This document shows, one piece after another, positions 1 to 8,884 of a stretch of DNA of 64,000 nucleotides. Position 1 is the first letter of the stretch, and the number at the start of each line of letters is the position of its first letter. The DNA is from UBA6614 sp002433235. GTDB taxonomy: Bacteria > Verrucomicrobiota > Verrucomicrobiia > Limisphaerales > UBA1100. The notes under the pieces are model-generated. The model saw nothing but the letters and a program-made list of their open reading frames with translations. It did not search any database and was not told the origin of the DNA. The position numbers were made by a program, and so were the translations under genes. The stretch covers positions 1-64,000 of the forward strand of contig DJHS01000054.1 in NCBI GenBank assembly GCA_002433235.1, given 5' to 3'.

Positions 1-74
1 GATGCCAGTTATTCACGGCGAAGGAGAAGCGGTTCGTCCTTCCTCCTTTTGCCTTCTCCCATTACGCTCCCGCC

Positions 75-1481
75 ATGCGTTTTTTGATGTTTTGTCTGCT
101 GAGCTGTGCCGCACTGGCCGCTGAACGCCCCAATGTGGTGTTGGTCATGGCCGATGACCAGGGCTGGGGCCAAACCGGTTACTACAATCATCCCGTGCTC
201 AAGACGCCGCATCTGGATGCGATGGCCAAGGCGGGGCTGCGGTTCGATCGCTTTTATGCCGGCGGCCCGGTCTGCTCGCCCACGCGCGCCACAGTGCTGA
301 CCGGCCGCACGCATGATCGTACCGGCGTGTTCGATCACGGCTACGCGTTGCGCAGTCAGGAAAAGACGTTGGCCACCGCGATGCAAAAGGCCGGCTACGC
401 CACGGGTCATTTCGGCAAGTGGCACCTCAACGGCCTGCGCGGGCCGGGTGTGCCGATTCTCAAAAACGATTCGCACAGCCCCGGCAAGGTCGGCTTCGAC
501 GAATGGCTGTCGGTCACGAACTTTTTTGAACGCGACCCACTGCTTAGCCGCAAAGGTACGTTTGAGGATCACAAGGGGGATTCCTCGGAGGTGGTGGTCG
601 ATGAGGCGTTGAAATTCATCGGCAGCAAGGTGAAGGCCAAGCAGCCGTTCTTCACCGTCATTTGGTACGGCACACCGCACAGCCCGTGGATCGCCGCGCC
701 GGAGGATAAGGGGCCATTTGCCAAGCTCACGCCCAAGGCACAGGATCACTACGGCGAACTCGTCGCCATGGATCGTAGCATCGGCACGCTGCGAAAAGGG
801 CTGCGCGAACTCGGCGCGGCCGATAACACGCTCGTGTGGTTCACCAGTGACAACGGCGGCCTGCCGGGTTTCGTGCCGGACACCACCGGCGGTCTGCGCG
901 GTTATAAGGGCAGCATGTACGAGGGTGGACTGCGCGTGCCGTGCGTCATCGAGTGGCCCGCCGGTATCCGCAAGGCGCGCATTACCAAATACCCCGCCGG
1001 GGCGGTGGACATTTTCCCAACCCTTGCCGAGGTGTGCGGTCTGCCGAAATCCTCGATGCTCCAACCGCAGGACGGCTTGAGCTTGAAGCCGTTGTTCGCG
1101 CGCAACCTTGATCGGCGCAGCAAACCGTTGCCTTTCCAAAGCCGCGGTCGGCTGGCAGTGATTGCCAATGAATATAAGCTCTTGTCGTCACCGGGGAAAA
1201 AGGGCGAGCGCTTCGAGCTGTATAACCTGGAAAAAGACGCCGCGGAAACCACCAATCTGTATGACAAGGATCCCGCAACGGCGGCGCGGTTGGCCCGGGA
1301 TCTGGAAAACACCCGCCGCTCCGTCGCCGCCAGTGTGGCCGGCAAGGACTATCCTGAAGGCAAGGTCGGTCCGCAGCCTCCACGCATTTTCTGGAACACG
1401 GTGGATGGTTATAAACCCTACTTCCCCGAATGGAGCAAACGGCCGGAGTACTCCAACTGGCTCAAAAGACGATTGAAATGA
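75..1481 (+). CDS. Secreted arylsulfatase (sulfatase family S1)
   Basis: The 468-residue product hydrolyses sulfate esters, probably on sulfated glycans. Residues 1-16 form a signal peptide, so it acts in the periplasm or outside the cell. The formylglycine signature C-S-P-T-R is at residues 67-71. The metal-binding aspartates D27 and D28 follow the family opening strand, and a later SDNGG segment gives the second metal site. The length is normal for the family. The stop overlaps the next start as ATGA, so it is translationally coupled to the sialidase. Substrate is not predictable from sequence. An anaerobic (AtsB-type) or FGE maturase is needed and is not in this window. Confidence 0.93.
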   Translation: MRFLMFCLLSCAALAAERPNVVLVMADDQGWGQTGYYNHPVLKTPHLDAMAKAGLRFDRFYAGGPVCSPTRATVLTGRTHDRTGVFDHGYALRSQEKTLATAMQKAGYATGHFGKWHLNGLRGPGVPILKNDSHSPGKVGFDEWLSVTNFFERDPLLSRKGTFEDHKGDSSEVVVDEALKFIGSKVKAKQPFFTVIWYGTPHSPWIAAPEDKGPFAKLTPKAQDHYGELVAMDRSIGTLRKGLRELGAADNTLVWFTSDNGGLPGFVPDTTGGLRGYKGSMYEGGLRVPCVIEWPAGIRKARITKYPAGAVDIFPTLAEVCGLPKSSMLQPQDGLSLKPLFARNLDRRSKPLPFQSRGRLAVIANEYKLLSSPGKKGERFELYNLEKDAAETTNLYDKDPATAARLARDLENTRRSVAASVAGKDYPEGKVGPQPPRIFWNTVDGYKPYFPEWSKRPEYSNWLKRRLK

Positions 1482-2876
1482 AAATTATCTGGATCTTCCT
1501 TAGTGCCGCCGCCCTGATTCACGCGGCCAAACTTCCACCGAAGGCTCAGCCGGGGCAGGGCGCCTTATTGTCGGCCGGCTTCATCTATCCGCTGGAGAAT
1601 CGTCCCACACCGCAGTGTCATGCCTCGACCATCGTCGAAACGAAAACTGGCTTGGTCGCCGCTTGGTTTGCCGGTACGCGCGAAAAGCACAATGACGTCG
1701 GCATCCGCGTGTCGCGTTTGGTCCAAGGCCGCTGGACCGCCCCGGTGGAGGTGGCCACCGGTGCCGAGGGTGAGGACAAGGATTATCCCTGCTGGAACCC
1801 CGTGCTNNNNNNNNNNNNNNNNNNNNNNNNNNNNNNNNNNNNNNNNNNNNNNNNNNNNNNNNNNNNNNNNNNNNNNNNNNNNNNNNNNNNNNNNNNNNNN
1901 NNNNNNNNNNNNNNNNNNNNNNNNNNNNNNNNNNNNNNNNNNNNNNNNNNNNNNNNNNNNNNNNNNNNNNNNNNNNNNNNNNNNNNNNNNNNNNNNNNNN
2001 NNNNNNNNNNNNNNNNNNNNNNNNNNNNNNNNNNNNNNNNNNNNNNNNNNNNNNNNNNNNNNNNNNNNNNNNNNNNNNNNNNNNNNNNNNNNNNNNNNNN
2101 NNNNNNNNNNNNNNNNNNNTCCCTGCTGGAACCCCGTGCTCTTCCAGCCGAAGACCGGGCCGCTAATGCTCTTTTATAAAGTCGGCCCCACACCCAGCAC
2201 GTGGTGGGGCGTGCTGCTGACCTCCAAGGACGGCGGCAAAACCTGGGGTAACCGCCGCAAGCTCGGCCAAGGGCCGCTGGGACATTTGCTCGGCCCCGTG
2301 AAAAACAAACCCGTGCAGTTGGCCGACGGCACGATCCTTTGCCCCAGCAGCACAGAGCACGACGGCTGGCGCGTGCATTTCGAAATCACGCGCGACCTCG
2401 GCAAAACGTGGCAGGTCATCGGCCCCATCAATGATGGCAAAGAATTCGGCGCCATCCAGCCGAGCGTGTTGTTTCACAAGAACGGTGATCTGCAGGTGAT
2501 GTGCCGCAGCCGCCAACGCGTTGTGACCACCAGCCGCTCCAGGGATGGCGGCAAAACCTGGAGCCCCATGGCCGCCAGTCCGTTGCCCAACCCCAATGCC
2601 GGCACCGACGCCGTCACCCTCGCCGACGGCCGACAGCTGATCGTCTACAACCACACCGTGCGCGGCATCATTTTCCCCGCCAACCGCACCATGCTTAATG
2701 TTGCCATTTCCAACGACGGCAACATTTGGAAGCCGGTCCTCACCCTCGAGCGTGCGCCCGGCGAGTATTCGTACCCCGCCGTCATCCAAACCGCCGATGG
2801 CAAGGTTCACATCACTTATACCTGGCAACGCAAGACTGTGAAACATGCCGTGCTCGATCCGGCGAAGTTGAAATGA
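1478..2876 (+). CDS. Exported sialidase / BNR-repeat glycosidase, interrupted by an assembly gap
   Basis: The N-terminal part (from ATG 1478) has a signal peptide, followed by the sialidase-like start of a six-bladed propeller. The C-terminal part (2120-2876) has BNR Asp-box-like segments such as SKDGGKTW and SRDGGKTW, which is typical of exo-sialidases and related glycoside hydrolases. A run of N (1807-2119) splits the gene and shifts the frame. The 21 bases before the gap (1786-1806) are identical to the 21 bases after it (2120-2140). Collapsing that overlap gives one continuous frame of about 354 residues, so the gene is probably intact in the organism. It overlaps the upstream sulfatase and the downstream PIN gene by ATGA junctions. 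The exact sugar substrate is unknown. Confidence 0.85.
1807..2119. other. Assembly gap (run of N), probably artificial
   Basis: There are 313 undetermined bases. The 21 bases on the left and right edges are the same sequence, as expected when two contigs that really overlap were joined as a scaffold instead of being merged. Confidence 0.9.
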
Positions 2877-3364
2877 GCAAACGCGCGACAGTTTATCTGG
2901 AAACCACCATTCCAAGTTATCTGGCGGCGCGCCCTTCTTCGAATTCGATCATCGCCGGTCGGCAGGAACTCACTCGCCAATGGTGGCAGCACCGACGAGG
3001 CGATTTCAATTTTTGCATTTCAGAATTTGTCCTTACCGAAGTGGCCATGGGTGATCCCGAGGCAGCTGCGCGTCGATCAAAAATCCTTGAGGGCATTGAC
3101 TTGCTGGAAATCGATGAGGAAGTGCTGCGTCTGGCACAGACGCTGCTCAGTGCAGGGATTGTGCCAACCAGCGCCGCTGCGGATGCAGCACACATTGCCG
3201 TGGCCGCCCGTCATGGCATGGATTTTCTGGTCACATGGAATTGCGCGCATATTGCAAATGCTGAAATCCTCGGTAGAATGAATTTTGCCGTCAGCAAGGC
3301 TGGACATTGTTTGCCCATCATTTGCACGCCGGACGAATTGTTTGGAGAACCGACCAATGAATGA
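2873..3364 (+). CDS. PIN-domain (VapC-like) toxin
   Basis: The 163-residue product resembles VapC-type PIN ribonucleases of the subgroup that opens with the segment YLETTIPSYL. Acidic residues that could bind the catalytic metal are E10, the glutamate of the central FVLTEVAMGD segment and the aspartate of the AADAAHIAVA segment. The C-terminal part ends with a conserved ICTPDEL segment. The start overlaps the sialidase stop (ATGA) and the end overlaps the next small gene by 8 bases. The toxin gene precedes its presumed antitoxin, the reverse of the usual vapBC order. Toxicity is inferred from the family and not shown. Confidence 0.82.
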   Translation: MSKRATVYLETTIPSYLAARPSSNSIIAGRQELTRQWWQHRRGDFNFCISEFVLTEVAMGDPEAAARRSKILEGIDLLEIDEEVLRLAQTLLSAGIVPTSAAADAAHIAVAARHGMDFLVTWNCAHIANAEILGRMNFAVSKAGHCLPIICTPDELFGEPTNE

Positions 3365-3557
3365 TGAAATTGTCAACGAGGTGCGAGCCAACCGTGAGGC
3401 GCTCCTGCAAGAACACGGCGGCCGGCTGGATGCTCTTACGCAGGCTGCTATGAAGCGACAATGGGAGCACGATCGCAAAGTGCTGACACCGGAGCCCAAG
3501 CCAATACAGCCCGACTCGGCTCCGAACGCTTATGTGCTGCGTGAACAGACCGAGTGA
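3357..3557 (+). CDS. Small partner protein of the PIN toxin, likely antitoxin
   Basis: This 66-residue protein begins with the pattern DEIVNEVRANREALL and continues as a short charged helix with a flexible proline-rich tail. Similar short proteins that start with a D-x-I-V-x-E-V-R pattern commonly follow this PIN subgroup, from my knowledge of the family. Its start lies inside the last codons of the PIN gene, so the two are translationally coupled. I see no DNA-binding motif such as ribbon-helix-helix or AbrB. The antitoxin role is inferred from position and pattern. Confidence 0.7.
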   Translation: MNDEIVNEVRANREALLQEHGGRLDALTQAAMKRQWEHDRKVLTPEPKPIQPDSAPNAYVLREQTE

Positions 3558-3569
3558 CGAGCGCATTTC

Positions 3570-4136
3570 ATGAACAAAATTCTCGTCCTCTTCGATTCCG
3601 CCACAGGCAATGTGAAACAAATGGCCGATCTCGTTGGCGAAGGGGCTGCGCTGGTGCCAGAGACTGAGGTGCGCGTGCTCAGTGTGGACGACGCCACCGC
3701 CGCAGATGTGCAATGGTGTGATGGCCTCGCCGTGGGCAGTCCCACCAACATGGGCGTGCTTTCGTGGAAGATGAAACGGTTTTGGGACGAGGAAATGATC
3801 AGCTCGTGGATGAAGGTGGACGGTAAAATCGCCTGCGCCTTTTCCAGTGCCGGCGGGTGGGGCGGCGGTATGGAGCTCGCCTGCCAATCCATCCACACCG
3901 TGCTGATGAATTTCGGATTTCTCGTTTTCGGCGTCACCGAGTACGCCGGCAAAAAGATGACCGGCCATTACGGCGCCGTAGCCTGCAAAGCCCCGCGTGA
4001 GCCGGAGGTTCAGGAATCCTGCAAACTCCTCGGCCGCCGCCTCGCCGAATGGACCGCTCTCTATGTCCACGGCCGCCAGGATCAGCATCCCGATGCCAAG
4101 GACATCCCGCGTCTTACGCCGGCGGATGTGGACTAG
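3570..4136 (+). CDS. Flavodoxin-fold protein, WrbA-like
   Basis: The 188-residue product has a flavodoxin fold. The FMN phosphate-binding loop follows the first strand (DSATGNVKQMA), and later loops AVGSPTNMG and SSAGGWGGG match the isoalloxazine-binding segments of WrbA-type NAD(P)H:quinone oxidoreductases. There is no signal peptide, so it is cytosolic. It lies 12 bases after the TA pair and just before the second sulfatase, on the same strand. A link to the sulfatases is not obvious from sequence. Confidence 0.85.
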   Translation: MNKILVLFDSATGNVKQMADLVGEGAALVPETEVRVLSVDDATAADVQWCDGLAVGSPTNMGVLSWKMKRFWDEEMISSWMKVDGKIACAFSSAGGWGGGMELACQSIHTVLMNFGFLVFGVTEYAGKKMTGHYGAVACKAPREPEVQESCKLLGRRLAEWTALYVHGRQDQHPDAKDIPRLTPADVD

Positions 4137-4188
4137 GCGCGCTCTGCGTTTGAACTCAAGGGGCACATCTGCCAACATTGCCCGAACC

Positions 4189-5580
4189 ATGCTTCGCTTT
4201 ATTTTAATGCTGTCAGCGTTCCTAGCGCTGCCTTCGCTGGCCAAATCCATCGAAAAACGCCCAAACGTTCTGCTGATCTGCATCGATGATTTGCGCCCGG
4301 AGCTGAAAAGTTTTGGCGTCGATTACATTCACTCGCCCAACATTGATGCCTTGGCGGCGCGCGGGCGGGCGTTTCATCGCCATTACGTGCAGGCGCCGAC
4401 GTGTGGGGCCTCGCGCTATACACTGCTGACCGGGCGTTACGGGCCGGCACATAACGGGGCGCTCTTCCAGAACTTCGCTAAGATCAAGGGCACGAGTTTT
4501 CCGGGATGGTTTCGCAAGCATGGCTACACGACCGTGTCGGTCGGCAAAGTCTCGCATCACCCCGGCGGCCGCGGCGGACGTGATTGGGATGAGGACGCCA
4601 AGCCGGAAATGCCCGGTGCCTGGACGCGCCATTTGCTGCCCGCCGGGCCGTGGCAGCATCCGCGCGGGGCGATGCACGGCTTGGCCAACGGTGAGATCAG
4701 GAAAAACGCGAAGGACATGGACGTGTATCAGGTCTTTGACGGGCCGGACTCGGCGTATCCCGATGGCCTCATTACCGACGAGGCACTGAAGCAAATGGAC
4801 GCGCTGGCGAAAGCGGACAGACCGTTCCTGTTGGCTGTCGGCATCATCCGGCCTCATCTACCGTTCGGCACGCCGGCCAAATACATGAAGCATTACAAAA
4901 ATGCCAAACTGCCCGCCACGCCGCATCCGCAAAAGCCCGCCGGAAAAACCACGTGGCACGGCTCCGGTGAGTTCATGAAATACAATCGCTGGAAGCGGAA
5001 CCCCAACACCGACGCCGAGTTTGCCCTCGAGGTGCGCAAGCACTACGCCGGCTGCGTCACTTACGCCGACGCACTGGTGGGTCGCTTGCTCGACCGGCTG
5101 GATGCGCTTAGGTTGCGCGACAACACGATCATCGTGCTGTGGGGCGATCACGGCTGGCACCTCGGCGAGCACGCCATCTGGGGCAAGCACGCGCTGTTCG
5201 AGGAATCCCTCCACTCACCGCTGATCATCGCCGCCCCCCGCATGGCCGCCGAGGGCAAACCCACGCAGGCAGTGGTTGAGACGCTCGATATCTTCCCGAC
5301 GGTTTGCGAACTCACCGGCCTCAAGCCGCCCGCTGGCTTGAACGGCCAATCGCTCATGCCGATCCTTGCCGATCCCAACGCGAAAGGGCATCCGGCTTTT
5401 GCCTATCGTGGGGGGGCGCAGACCATTCGTACGGACACCCATCGCCTGATTGCCCACCGCGGCGGTGAACTGGAGTTGTACGATCACACCACGCCCGCCG
5501 GCGAAACGAAAAACCTCGCCGAGACGCAACCGGAAAAAGCTGCAGATTTACTCAAACAGCTTCAGGAGAGATTGAAATAG
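4189..5580 (+). CDS. Secreted sulfatase, iduronate-2-sulfatase-like
   Basis: I chose ATG 4189 because it begins a clear signal peptide (residues 1-18); an upstream in-frame extension overlaps the flavodoxin gene. The 463-residue product has metal ligands D33 and D34 and the formylglycine motif C-G-A-S-R at 72-76, the CxAxR form. The C-terminal half has the segment GDHGWHLGEH, typical of iduronate-2-sulfatase and choline-sulfatase relatives. It acts outside the cytoplasm on sulfated polysaccharides. It is convergent with argF, 26 bases away. Confidence 0.92.
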   Translation: MLRFILMLSAFLALPSLAKSIEKRPNVLLICIDDLRPELKSFGVDYIHSPNIDALAARGRAFHRHYVQAPTCGASRYTLLTGRYGPAHNGALFQNFAKIKGTSFPGWFRKHGYTTVSVGKVSHHPGGRGGRDWDEDAKPEMPGAWTRHLLPAGPWQHPRGAMHGLANGEIRKNAKDMDVYQVFDGPDSAYPDGLITDEALKQMDALAKADRPFLLAVGIIRPHLPFGTPAKYMKHYKNAKLPATPHPQKPAGKTTWHGSGEFMKYNRWKRNPNTDAEFALEVRKHYAGCVTYADALVGRLLDRLDALRLRDNTIIVLWGDHGWHLGEHAIWGKHALFEESLHSPLIIAAPRMAAEGKPTQAVVETLDIFPTVCELTGLKPPAGLNGQSLMPILADPNAKGHPAFAYRGGAQTIRTDTHRLIAHRGGELELYDHTTPAGETKNLAETQPEKAADLLKQLQERLK

Positions 5581-5606
5581 CCCACCGGACCGGCCGGCCT
5601 CATGCT

Positions 5607-6503
5607 CTATTTCACCAGCCAATTCAAAATGGCCTTCTGCACGTGCAGGCGGTTTTCGGCTTGGGTGAAGATGGTTTCGGCGTGGGCTTCGAGGGTTGGC
5701 TCGTCGATCTCCTTGCCGCGGTAGGCGGGGAGGCAGTGCATGACGAGGGCGCCTTCGTTGGCGCGGGCAACGAGGGCTTCGTTGATCTGGTAGCCGGCGA
5801 AGTCCTGCTCACGTTGGGCGGTTTCGGACTCCATGCCCATGGAGACCCACACGTCGGTGTAGAGCAGATCAGCGCCTTCGGCGGCGGTGTTGCAATCCTC
5901 GGTGACGGTGATGTTGCCGCCCGCCTTGGCGACGAGGTCGGGGCAGGGTTGGTGCGCTTTGGGCGCGGCGATGCGCAGCTCGAAGCCGAGTTTGCCGGCG
6001 GCCCAGATCCAGCTGATGGGCACGTTGCAGGCGCCGTCGCCGATGAAGGTGACGACCTTGCCGGCGATCGGGCCGCGGGCTTCCTGATAGGTGAAAATGT
6101 CGGTCAGGATTTGGCAGGGATGCTCGGCGTCGGTCAGGGCGTTGATGGTGGGGATGCCGGAGTGTTGCGCGAAATCCTCGACGTCGCTTTGCGCGAAGGT
6201 GCGGATGACGGCGCCGTGCACCATGCGGCCGAGCACGCGGGCGGTGTCTTGGATGGGCTCGCCGCGGCCGAGTTGGAGGTCGTTGGCGTTGAGGAACATC
6301 ACGCCGCCGCCGAGCTCGCGGATGCCGGTCTCGAAGGACACGCGGGTGCGCGTGGAGGACTTGGTGAAAATCATCGCCCACGTTTGGCCGGCGAGCGGTT
6401 GGTGCTGGCTGTCGCCGCGCTGCGCCTTGATGACGGTGGCGTTTTCCAGAATGGTCCCGATGGACGCGGCGTCCATCGCCTCGATGCTTAACAGGTGTTT
6501 CAT
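5607..6503 (-). CDS. argF: Ornithine carbamoyltransferase
   Basis: This enzyme makes citrulline from ornithine and carbamoyl phosphate, the sixth step of arginine synthesis, in the cytosol. The carbamoyl-phosphate loop S-T-R-T-R is at residues 50-54, the HPCQ motif is central, and the ornithine-binding HCLPAYRG segment lies near the C-terminus. The length (298 aa) is normal. It is the last gene of the leftward argB-argD-argF run and starts 4 bases after argD ends. Confidence 0.96.
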   Translation of the reverse strand: MKHLLSIEAMDAASIGTILENATVIKAQRGDSQHQPLAGQTWAMIFTKSSTRTRVSFETGIRELGGGVMFLNANDLQLGRGEPIQDTARVLGRMVHGAVIRTFAQSDVEDFAQHSGIPTINALTDAEHPCQILTDIFTYQEARGPIAGKVVTFIGDGACNVPISWIWAAGKLGFELRIAAPKAHQPCPDLVAKAGGNITVTEDCNTAAEGADLLYTDVWVSMGMESETAQREQDFAGYQINEALVARANEGALVMHCLPAYRGKEIDEPTLEAHAETIFTQAENRLHVQKAILNWLVK

Positions 6504-6507
6504 GATG

Positions 6508-7749
6508 TTATGATGCTAAATCCTTGATGACGCTCTCGATGATGGCGAGGCCTTCATCGGCGTCGGCTTGCGATAAATTTAATGGCGGCAACAGGCGAAA
6601 GACGCGCGCGCCGGCGGGGATGGTGAGCAGCCCGGCGTCGTGCAGGCGCTCGACGATCTGCACAGAGGCTGGCCATTTGCTCTCGGCAAAGGCGGGGATG
6701 CCTTCAGCCAGCTCCACGCCAATCATCAGCCCGAGCCCGCGCACTTCCTTGAGCACGTTGGGATGGGCGTCAATGAGTTGCTGGATGCGGTCGGCCAAAT
6801 GGTTGCCGAGGTCGACGGCGTTTTGCGCGAGGCTGTCGCGCTCGATGATCTCCAGCGCCTTGAGAGCGTGCGCACTGACCAGCGGCGTGCCGCCAAACGT
6901 CGTGCCGTGCGTGCCGGGGCCGAGGATGTCCTGCAATGGTTCGCTGGCCCAAATGGCGCCCATCGGCAGACCGGCGGCGAGGCTTTTGGCCATCGAGCAG
7001 GCGTCCGGTGCGAAGTCCGGATGCGTGGCCATGATGGTTTGCCACGCGAAAAAGTTTCCGGTGCGGAAATGGCCGCATTGCACTTCATCGAGCAACAGCA
7101 GGAGGTTGCGTTCGTCACACAGCGCCCGCAGGTCAAGTAGGTACTCGGGTGTGGCGCAGTGAATGCCGCTTTCGCCTTGGATGGGCTCGACCAGAATGGC
7201 GCCGGTGGCGGGCGTAATGGCCTCGCGGATGGCATCGACATCGTCGTAAGGCACGTGACGGAAGCCTTCCACTGCGGGCGCAAAGCCTTCCTTCACCTTT
7301 TGCTGGCCCGTAGCCGCAATGCCCGCCAACGTGCGACCGTGGAAAGAGCCGAGCGTGGTGAGGATTTCAAACTGGCCTTCGTCATGCCCGCGCAGTCGCG
7401 TGAGTTTGTACAACGCCTCGTTGGCCTCCGCGCCGCTGTTGCAAAAGAAAATCTTTCCGCTGCCGCCGGCAAGGGCGACGAGTTTTTCGGCGAGCAATCC
7501 CTGCGGTTCGGTGTGGTACAGGTTGGAAACGTGCGTGAGCTTGCCGGCTTGCTCGGCCAAGGCAGCGGCCAGCTCGGGATGTCCGTGGCCGAGGCACGCG
7601 GTGGCAATGCCCGCGCCGAGATCGAGGTACCGCGTGCCATCGGTGGCGAACACGTGGCAGCCTTCGCCGTGGGTGAAGGCGAGCGGGAAACGCGAATACG
7701 TCGGGATGACGAATGTGTCGGTTCGGGATTTGAGTGGTGAGTCGTTCAT
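6508..7749 (-). CDS. argD: Acetylornithine aminotransferase
   Basis: A PLP-dependent class III aminotransferase of 413 residues. It converts N-acetylglutamate 5-semialdehyde to N-acetylornithine and may also serve in lysine synthesis. Visible signatures are the PLP-phosphate segment NSGAEANE, the aspartate of LLDEVQCGHFRTG (usually GxGRTG) and the Schiff-base lysine in the SMAKSLAAGLPMGA segment. It lies between argB and argF. The nearest related enzyme, succinylornithine or ornithine aminotransferase, is made unlikely by the neighbours. Confidence 0.95.
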   Translation of the reverse strand: MNDSPLKSRTDTFVIPTYSRFPLAFTHGEGCHVFATDGTRYLDLGAGIATACLGHGHPELAAALAEQAGKLTHVSNLYHTEPQGLLAEKLVALAGGSGKIFFCNSGAEANEALYKLTRLRGHDEGQFEILTTLGSFHGRTLAGIAATGQQKVKEGFAPAVEGFRHVPYDDVDAIREAITPATGAILVEPIQGESGIHCATPEYLLDLRALCDERNLLLLLDEVQCGHFRTGNFFAWQTIMATHPDFAPDACSMAKSLAAGLPMGAIWASEPLQDILGPGTHGTTFGGTPLVSAHALKALEIIERDSLAQNAVDLGNHLADRIQQLIDAHPNVLKEVRGLGLMIGVELAEGIPAFAESKWPASVQIVERLHDAGLLTIPAGARVFRLLPPLNLSQADADEGLAIIESVIKDLAS

Positions 7750-7758
7750 TTTTTATTT

Positions 7759-7817
7759 ACCACAGAGGCACAGAGGACACAGAGGGATCATTTTTAAGAC
7801 CTCTGTGCCTCTGTGGT
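7759..7817. repeat. Perfect 18-bp inverted repeat, 'CACAGAGGCACAGAG' type
   Basis: Bases 7759-7776 and 7800-7817 are exact reverse complements and would form an 18-bp stem around a 23-base loop. It sits between argB and argD. A weaker copy of the same sequence type is at 41957-42023. This looks like a dispersed palindromic element that could act as an RNA hairpin inside the arg operon. Confidence 0.85.
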
Positions 7818-7829
7818 GAAAAGTGGTTT

Positions 7830-8690
7830 TCATTTCACAATCTCCGTCCCGACGCCCTTGTCCGTAAAAATCTCCAGCAACACGGCGTGGTTGATGCGGC
7901 CGTCGACGAGGGCGACTTTGTCGACGCCGGCGTTGATGGCGGTGACGGCGCTGTCGACCTTGGGGATCATGCCGCTGGCAATGATGCCGGACTGCTTCAG
8001 CGCGTCGACCTCGACGATGTCCAGATGCGAAATGAGCGTGGCGTCATCGGCGGGGTCGCGCAACAGCCCGGGCACGTCGCTCATGTACACCAGCCGCTTG
8101 GCGGCCAGCGCAATGGCGGCCTGCGCGGCGGCCACGTCTGCGTTGCAGTTGTAAATCTGTCCTTCGACATCGCGCGCGGTGGGGGAGATGACCGGCGTGA
8201 TGCCCTGCGCGATGCAGTTCTCCAGCGGCGCGGTGTTCACGGCAGTCACTTCACCGACGAAACCGTAATCTTCATTGTCAGGCGCATGCCGCGTGCAGGT
8301 GAAAATATCCGTGCCGGCAAAGCCCTTGGCCACGCCGCCGAGTGAATTGATGAGGTCAACAATCTCCGGATTGATTTCCGTCGAGAGCACACGGTCCACA
8401 ATCTCCACCGTCGCGGCGTCCGTGTAGCGCAGCCCATTGACAAAGCGCGACTCCACCTCGGCCGCCGCCAGCGCCTTGTTGATGCGCTTGCCGCCGCCGT
8501 GCACCACCACCGGATTGATCTCCACTGCCTCGAGGAACACCACGTCCCGCGCCACGCCCGTGCGCACCGCCTCGTCCGGGCTGTCCATGAAGCTGCCGCC
8601 GTACTTCACCACAAACGTCGCCCCCGCAAACCGCTGAATATACGGCAACGCCTCGAGCAGAGTGTCTGCTTTGGAGATGAGTTCCTGCAT
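7830..8690 (-). CDS. argB: Acetylglutamate kinase
   Basis: This 286-residue amino-acid kinase phosphorylates N-acetylglutamate, the second step of arginine synthesis, and is the usual target of arginine feedback. The ATP-binding start VVKYGGSFMD carries the conserved lysine and glycines, and VVHGGGKRINK is the second glycine-rich loop. The C-terminal IPKVDSA segment fits the family. An N-terminal helix of about 20 residues before the kinase core is the kind seen in arginine-sensitive forms, which is only suggestive. It is first in the leftward argB-argD-argF run. Confidence 0.95.
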   Translation of the reverse strand: MQELISKADTLLEALPYIQRFAGATFVVKYGGSFMDSPDEAVRTGVARDVVFLEAVEINPVVVHGGGKRINKALAAAEVESRFVNGLRYTDAATVEIVDRVLSTEINPEIVDLINSLGGVAKGFAGTDIFTCTRHAPDNEDYGFVGEVTAVNTAPLENCIAQGITPVISPTARDVEGQIYNCNADVAAAQAAIALAAKRLVYMSDVPGLLRDPADDATLISHLDIVEVDALKQSGIIASGMIPKVDSAVTAINAGVDKVALVDGRINHAVLLEIFTDKGVGTEIVK

Positions 8691-8884
8691 TATTTGTAGG
8701 GGGTTTTGCTGAACGAAACGCCGCCGCGTTGGCGTAAAAATCGGGCCGGAAATGTGTCACGATTGCGCCCCATCCCGCAACCAGAAATCCCGGCAAAAAT
8801 GATTGTTGTGTAAAGGAAATGCAAAGGGCTTGGAGCCGATAGCATCAACTCCCAAGTTTCCCAATCATTGGTCTCGCCGAAGGC

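Noticed and set aside
2873..3557. Part of a prophage or integrative element
   Set aside because: No integrase, transposase or attachment-site repeat flanks the pair, and it is tightly overlapped with the operon.
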